This document shows, piece by piece, positions 38,003 to 41,784 of a stretch of 41,784 nt of DNA. Source of the DNA: Halocatena marina. GTDB taxonomy: Archaea > Halobacteriota > Halobacteria > Halobacteriales > Haloarculaceae. The stretch spans positions 1 through 41,784 of the forward strand of contig NZ_JALLPK010000006.1 in assembly GCF_023276375.1 (NCBI RefSeq), read 5' to 3'. The position numbers and the translations under genes were made by a program. How positions within the stretch are numbered: position 1 is the stretch's first letter; every line of letters starts with the position of its first letter. A model generated the notes under the pieces. It did not search any database and was not told the DNA's origin. It saw only the letters and a program-made list of their open reading frames with translations.

Positions 38003-38853
38003 TGAGACACTGGCTTGTGCTTGTGAGTGTTGTTTGTTTCCTGATCGCGCCGATCGCAGGTGCGCCCGTTTCGTCGGCAGTCGAGGAATCACCTCAAACA
38101 CACACGCTAATAATTTCCTCAACCAACGAATCTGGTTCTGTTTCGTATGTGGTAACAACATCTGGTAATCTCACGGTCAAGAGTGCTGAACCCGATGATT
38201 ATGCTCCACGAGAATACCGTCTAGCTGGAACAGTTGGCTCAAAGCACGATTCAAGGGATGTTGTCCACTACACTGGATTCATCGAGAGCTTTGAATCGCA
38301 GAATGATAAGATCCAGATTCGTCTCGACGGGACGCAAATCGAACCCGATGTTCTTTCTGGGCAACATATTCAGATCACACGGCAAAACAACTCTTCTCCA
38401 CCAACCCGCTATCAGCTTGCCACAACAGGGAAAGTCAGTCAAGGTGAACTGGCCGACCAGAACGACACCGCGACAAAGGGCCAGATTCGTGGAAATGTTA
38501 GCGACCGTGCAGATTCATTTTACTTCACGGGGAATATCATGAACGACTCGCTGTCACTCACAGGGTCGGCACACGTCACGATCAACGGCCAAAACGCGAG
38601 CGTGTTCGTCTCGAATCCCCCTCCAACACCACCACCAACAACATCAGTATCAACGTCGACACCGCCATCAACAATAGCACCAACCTCGACACCGGTACCA
38701 ATAGATTCACCCACCGAGTCGACTTCTCCCGCTAAATCTCAAACAACCGCATCATCGCCGGAACAATCTTCGCCCCTCAAATCAGTGATGGTCGGTTTCG
38801 TAGGAGGGATCATTATCGTCGGAGTCGCCTTGTTCGTGTTCTTCCGTGTGTGA
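38002..38853 (+). CDS. Secreted surface protein with Ser/Thr/Pro stalk and C-terminal membrane anchor
   Basis: 283 residues from ATG 38002 (TGATG overlap with the preceding gene). Signal peptide WLVLVSVVCFLIAPIAGAPV, then a strand-rich domain of about 190 residues (HTLIISSTNESGSVSYVVTT, YRLAGTVGSKHDSRDVVHYT) with several Asn-x-Ser/Thr sites. A Pro/Thr/Ser stalk follows, then a membrane helix (SVMVGFVGGIIIVGVALFVF) ending FFRV. This is a typical haloarchaeal cell-surface glycoprotein layout. Function unknown; coupled to the beta-helix lipoprotein. The longer frame upstream overlaps that gene. Confidence 0.75.
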   Translation: MRHWLVLVSVVCFLIAPIAGAPVSSAVEESPQTHTLIISSTNESGSVSYVVTTSGNLTVKSAEPDDYAPREYRLAGTVGSKHDSRDVVHYTGFIESFESQNDKIQIRLDGTQIEPDVLSGQHIQITRQNNSSPPTRYQLATTGKVSQGELADQNDTATKGQIRGNVSDRADSFYFTGNIMNDSLSLTGSAHVTINGQNASVFVSNPPPTPPPTTSVSTSTPPSTIAPTSTPVPIDSPTESTSPAKSQTTASSPEQSSPLKSVMVGFVGGIIIVGVALFVFFRV

Positions 38854-38944
38854 TCTGACTGCCACAGAGAGTGGTGGACTTTATTGCTATTTGAGTCGGC
38901 CAACTTCCAATCCATTGAATATCAGGGGTGAGTATGCTCTCACG

Positions 38945-39367
38945 ATGACAGCACCGATCGGTCGTGTAGCAGAATCGTTCGATGACTCAATTTATTTCGT
39001 CTTTCGCGTGCTCGTTGGAGCTCTGTTCATGCAGCACGGCGCTCAGAAGTTGTTTGGCCTTTTCGGTGGCATAGACGGGAGCGGTGGTACCGCACCGCTG
39101 ATGGGAATGTATGGGCTTGCTGGCGTCATTGAACTGTTAGGAGGTCTTCTTATTGCTGTCGGAGTGCTCACTCGGCTCATTGCTCTCATCACAACCGGTC
39201 AGATGATCATTGCCCAGCTCATTGCTCATATCCCTGAAGGAGTTGTTCCAATTCAGAATGGAGGAGAACTCGGATTGCTCTATATCGTTGCGTTTCTTAT
39301 TCTGATTGTGAACGGTGATGGCCGTTACAGCATCGAACGATATGCTCTCGGTCGAGAACTCTTTTAG
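38945..39367 (+). CDS. DoxX-family membrane protein
   Basis: 140 residues from ATG 38945. Four membrane helices with the family's FRVLVGALFMQHGAQKLFGL at about 21-40, GLAGVIELLGGLLIAVGVLT, ALITTGQMIIAQLIAHIPEG, and LGLLYIVAFLILIVNGDGRY. DoxX proteins are small quinone- or thiol-linked membrane proteins. On a plasmid it is most likely cargo; no partner gene is seen. The frame upstream of 38945 overlaps the preceding gene end and has no good start. It follows the surface-protein operon on the same strand, 91 bases apart. Confidence 0.85.
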   Translation: MTAPIGRVAESFDDSIYFVFRVLVGALFMQHGAQKLFGLFGGIDGSGGTAPLMGMYGLAGVIELLGGLLIAVGVLTRLIALITTGQMIIAQLIAHIPEGVVPIQNGGELGLLYIVAFLILIVNGDGRYSIERYALGRELF

Positions 39368-39398
39368 CAGAACAGCTGCAATAGGCGATTCATGGGTA

Positions 39399-39608
39399 TT
39401 AGTCCGTGACTCTCGGATCGCTAATTAATTCATATAATGCTGATGTGGCGTGTATCTTGGTAATATAACCAGCTGCACTGAGGATCTGGAGCCGTTTATG
39501 AATATGCTGCCGAGACCAGTCCAGTTCATCAACGAGGTAAGCTTGTGTGCATCGTCCCCTTTGTAGATGATCTAGTATTTCGTGATCTGCTTCGTTTAGA
39601 TCTACCAT
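39399..39608 (-). CDS. Small winged-helix regulator (MarR/ArsR-like)
   Basis: 69 residues from ATG 39608. LNEADHEILDHLQRGRCTQA, then YLVDELDWSRQHIHKRLQIL is the helix-turn-helix, and SAAGYITKIHATSALYEL the wing. This is the short haloarchaeal form. It is divergent from the transfer operon (39797 onward), and a perfect 14-base palindrome lies between them, so it is the likely regulator of transfer. Confidence 0.8.
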   Translation of the reverse strand: MVDLNEADHEILDHLQRGRCTQAYLVDELDWSRQHIHKRLQILSAAGYITKIHATSALYELISDPRVTD

Positions 39609-39694
39609 ATCGTCGTTATTGAGTTTGTTTATAATAAGCCATGTGTATATTAATACGGATATCGGTGGACAGTTTAACTCTGATTATGTTGTTG

Positions 39695-39708
39695 TGATTG
39701 CGCAATCA
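39695..39708. promoter_or_regulatory. 14-bp perfect palindrome in the transfer-operon promoter region
   Basis: TGATTGCGCAATCA lies midway between the 39608 regulator start and the 39797 transfer gene, upstream of an AT-rich TATA-like AAATTATATT (39762-39771). Likely an operator for the 39399-39608 protein. Confidence 0.5.
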
Positions 39709-39796
39709 TTCTGTAGACGGTCTTATGTACAATGTTTAATCGAATGTCTATGTAACACCGTAAATTATATTGCCGTTTAGATATGACTTAGATCAC

Positions 39797-40246
39797 ATGG
39801 AGCTTGGTGTTAAACCGATTAAGGGAGTATTGTCTATGGTACAACAACAAATTGTCGAAGTCCTAGGTAAAGCCCGGTCCCTACCCATCTCGGTGAGTAA
39901 GTTGCAGCCGCTAGCAGTGTTCATGGCGACGTTTTCGGTGATGGTGGCTCCAGCGAACGCACAAATGAGAGATGCGGTATGCAGTACGGGAGTCGGTGAT
40001 CTGCTTGCTATGATAATCGCATTGCTAGCACTGGGGCTTGCTTACTATTCGATATTCGATTTCTATAATGGATTTAAAAAGGGGAATTCGAAGGATTCGC
40101 AAAAGCGAGCGACAGCAGGCAACGATTACCAATCTGCCTTTAAGAAGATCGTCGGTTCGGTCTTCATCGCCAGCTCTCCAGATTTCCTCACGGCACTCGG
40201 ATTCAATCTTCTCGATTGTGTCTCAGTCGTGCAGATCTTTTCATAA
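39797..40246 (+). CDS. Two-Cys pilin-like membrane protein (VirB2/TrbC-like), first gene of the transfer operon
   Basis: 149 residues from ATG 39797, about 26-30 bases after a TATA-like box, so nearly leaderless; ATG 39836 is possible. A signal-like hydrophobic stretch ending VMVAPANAQM could be cut before the mature part. DAVCSTG, a membrane helix (LLAMIIALLALGLAYYSIFD), a short basic loop, a second hydrophobic stretch and LLDCVSV follow. Signal sequence plus two helices is the plan of VirB2/TrbC major pilins, and the place directly before the TrbL/VirB6-like gene fits. The 26791-27240 protein has the same length and Cys positions. Confidence 0.7.
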   Translation: MELGVKPIKGVLSMVQQQIVEVLGKARSLPISVSKLQPLAVFMATFSVMVAPANAQMRDAVCSTGVGDLLAMIIALLALGLAYYSIFDFYNGFKKGNSKDSQKRATAGNDYQSAFKKIVGSVFIASSPDFLTALGFNLLDCVSVVQIFS

Positions 40247-40296
40247 AAAGCACTGTTCCTAAGCAACAAAACTTGGATTTGATTCATTAACGAACC

Positions 40297-41784
40297 ATGA
40301 AACGAACTATTCCATCGGTTGATTCGTCCCCCATTAGTCGCATCGCTATTATCGCGTTCTGTGTTGCACTGCTCACCGTTTCTTCGGTTAGTGCAGCCAT
40401 GGTAGCGTCAGACACAACGAACAAGGTTTCATCTTCAAATCAATTTGCTACCAACTCGACATCGGCTAAGCCGATGACCGTCGTGGAAGATGTGCGGCTA
40501 ACCTACGAAAAGGGTGATCCACCGCTACCATTCAATGTGGATGTGAAAAAATTAAATGAAAGTAAAGTTGCCATTGTCTACCAGCATAACAACACGACCA
40601 AAACATGGCATACGACGGCGGATAACGTCGTCAATCACCATACATTATCTGGCGATGGCACTGAAAATCCAACCTTAAAAAACTTACTCGGTGCAGAAAT
40701 CGAGAAAACGAATGTCTTTAAAAACGAAATGAGGCCTTATATAAGGTCTGGTAAATCTGGCAAGAAAACTGGTGTTGAAGGCCGTAAACAATACCAACGG
40801 GAATTAAATGAAGAAAATCCTATCTACAACCTACCAGGTCCAGTCAAGGCGGCAAAAGACATCTACAAATGGATCGTAGATTCCGCCACTAATGGAGTCT
40901 CTGACTTAATTGATGCATTCCATGGGTTTGTGCTCTCGCTTCCTGCACCAGGGGAACCGTTCAAACCATCAACATGGTTCCCAAATTCGGCCACTCCGAT
41001 CAATAATACAACCTCTCCAAATAATACGTCGTCTCTGATTGAAAATAAATCAGCATTGGGATCACAGGGAAACTCGACTAACGCTACGAACGCGAGTTCG
41101 CCACCAGTGAACAACACTGATGGATGGTGGGATGCTGTGTGGACGATTTATGGCGGTCTGACATCCCTTGTCGCGCTGCCAATGTTTGTCTCGTGGGTTT
41201 ACGCATGGTCACGGAACACGGGAACACAACGCGAGCGCGAGCAGTATTTGCACCAGATGGCGCAGTCCGTAGGAATGATTATTGGCGGGCTCGTCGTCCT
41301 CCCGCTCATTCTCCACCTGTCGAACGAGTTGGCAGCGGGCATTGTTCCGGATGGTAACACGTTCATACAGACTCCGGAGAATATCGCTAAATTCGGCCTT
41401 GGATTGCTCGTTGGTGGGTTCATCACACTGGTTGAATCTGGTCTTATATTTGTTGGCCTTGTATGCGTCTTCGTCCAGTGGGTGTTGACGTTCTTGATTG
41501 TTGCAGCATGGCCGCTGTTTGCGGTCTGCTTAGCGTCTGGTAATCGCTATATCCGTCCATATGGAGAGAGCGGCGTCGTTGCGTTTGGGACTCTTATTGT
41601 GTTGAAGCTTATTCAAGCGGTTTGGCTTCGACTTCTCATAGAACTCCCACTCGCGTATAGCGATGTTGGCACGAGCTTGCTGACAATAGTGACAATTATG
41701 ATCGGTGTTTCCCTTGGATTCATTTACCTGCCGTATTATGCGGTAAAGAATCTGCTCCCTGAAATGGTCTCACAAATCGGTGGT
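40297..41784 (+). CDS. N-terminal part of TrbL/VirB6-like polytopic membrane protein (continues at 1-699)
   Basis: Starts at ATG 40297, 50 bases after the pilin-like gene, and is open to the last base (496 codons). Signal peptide ISRIAIIAFCVALLTVSSVS is followed by about 240 extracellular residues rich in Asn-x-Ser/Thr. At least five membrane helices come next: WTIYGGLTSLVALPMFVSWV, AQSVGMIIGGLVVLPLILHL, FGLGLLVGGFITLVESGLIF, VQWVLTFLIVAAWPLFAVCL, TIMIGVSLGFIYLPYYAV. The basic tail is at 1-699, for about 728 residues in total. Polytopic proteins of this size beside VirB4 and VirD4 are TrbL/VirB6-type channel components. An N-terminal secreted domain is uncommon and may face the partner cell. 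Confidence 0.8.
   Translation, partial: MKRTIPSVDSSPISRIAIIAFCVALLTVSSVSAAMVASDTTNKVSSSNQFATNSTSAKPMTVVEDVRLTYEKGDPPLPFNVDVKKLNESKVAIVYQHNNTTKTWHTTADNVVNHHTLSGDGTENPTLKNLLGAEIEKTNVFKNEMRPYIRSGKSGKKTGVEGRKQYQRELNEENPIYNLPGPVKAAKDIYKWIVDSATNGVSDLIDAFHGFVLSLPAPGEPFKPSTWFPNSATPINNTTSPNNTSSLIENKSALGSQGNSTNATNASSPPVNNTDGWWDAVWTIYGGLTSLVALPMFVSWVYAWSRNTGTQREREQYLHQMAQSVGMIIGGLVVLPLILHLSNELAAGIVPDGNTFIQTPENIAKFGLGLLVGGFITLVESGLIFVGLVCVFVQWVLTFLIVAAWPLFAVCLASGNRYIRPYGESGVVAFGTLIVLKLIQAVWLRLLIELPLAYSDVGTSLLTIVTIMIGVSLGFIYLPYYAVKNLLPEMVSQIGG

Noticed and set aside
40735..40746. CCTTATATAAGG as a fifth inverted-arm element
   Set aside because: A contiguous palindrome inside a coding sequence without the 26-28 base core; probably chance.
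1..41784. Provirus or insertion sequence
   Set aside because: No capsid, portal, spike or terminase gene and no intact transposase were recognised; transfer and partition genes point to a plasmid.

Overview
The window looks like a complete circular haloarchaeal plasmid of about 41.8 kb with a conjugation-like (type IV secretion) module. Haloarchaeal origin is suggested by strongly acidic proteins, Tat lipoproteins (RR motif plus lipobox Cys), TATA-box promoters about 25-30 nt before leaderless start codons, many small Cys-rich proteins, an Orc1/Cdc6 initiator and many winged-helix regulators. Base composition is only moderate for a haloarchaeon. No rRNA gene and no intact tRNA gene is seen. 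The reading frame open at the last base (CDS from 40297) continues in the same frame at base 1 and ends at 699, so the two ends appear to be one gene cut by linearisation.

Layout. (1) 39797 to 41784 joined to 1-8224: transfer module on the plus strand, with a pilin-like two-Cys membrane protein, a TrbL/VirB6-like polytopic protein, a small hydrophilic protein, a VirB4-like ATPase with an added helix-hairpin-helix tail, and a VirD4-like ATPase with a second P-loop. No relaxase was recognised. (2) 8650-9172: a non-coding stretch with a hairpin and about four 51-bp tandem repeats, a candidate oriT or structured RNA. (3) 9173-20064: accessory region of small operons (SWIM and zinc-ribbon proteins, an AstE/AspA-like zinc hydrolase, paralogous winged-helix regulators), with a duplicated divergent promoter whose core is inverted between the copies and a shared RNA leader that may hide the ribosome binding site. 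(4) 20065-25008: lipoprotein, hypotheticals, a serine recombinase with an adjacent 28-bp crossover-like palindrome, a PH-domain membrane protein and a divergent regulator pair. (5) 25196-26667: ParA partition operon whose 9-bp iterons recur inside the partner gene. (6) 27700-34342: a candidate structured RNA, a four-gene ATGA-coupled operon ending in an 1121-residue protein, an origin with two facing pairs of repeats, and orc1/cdc6. (7) 34500-39608: membrane proteins, an RHH regulator, a Tat beta-helix lipoprotein, a stalked surface protein, DoxX and a winged-helix regulator.

How it fits together (inference): Orc1/Cdc6 and the facing repeats start replication, ParA and its partner segregate copies, the serine recombinase at its single visible site resolves multimers, and the two ATPases with the membrane proteins move DNA between cells, perhaps helped by the surface proteins. 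At least six winged-helix proteins and one RHH protein control these modules. Four dispersed 48-49 bp elements with conserved inverted arms and unrelated cores are unexplained.
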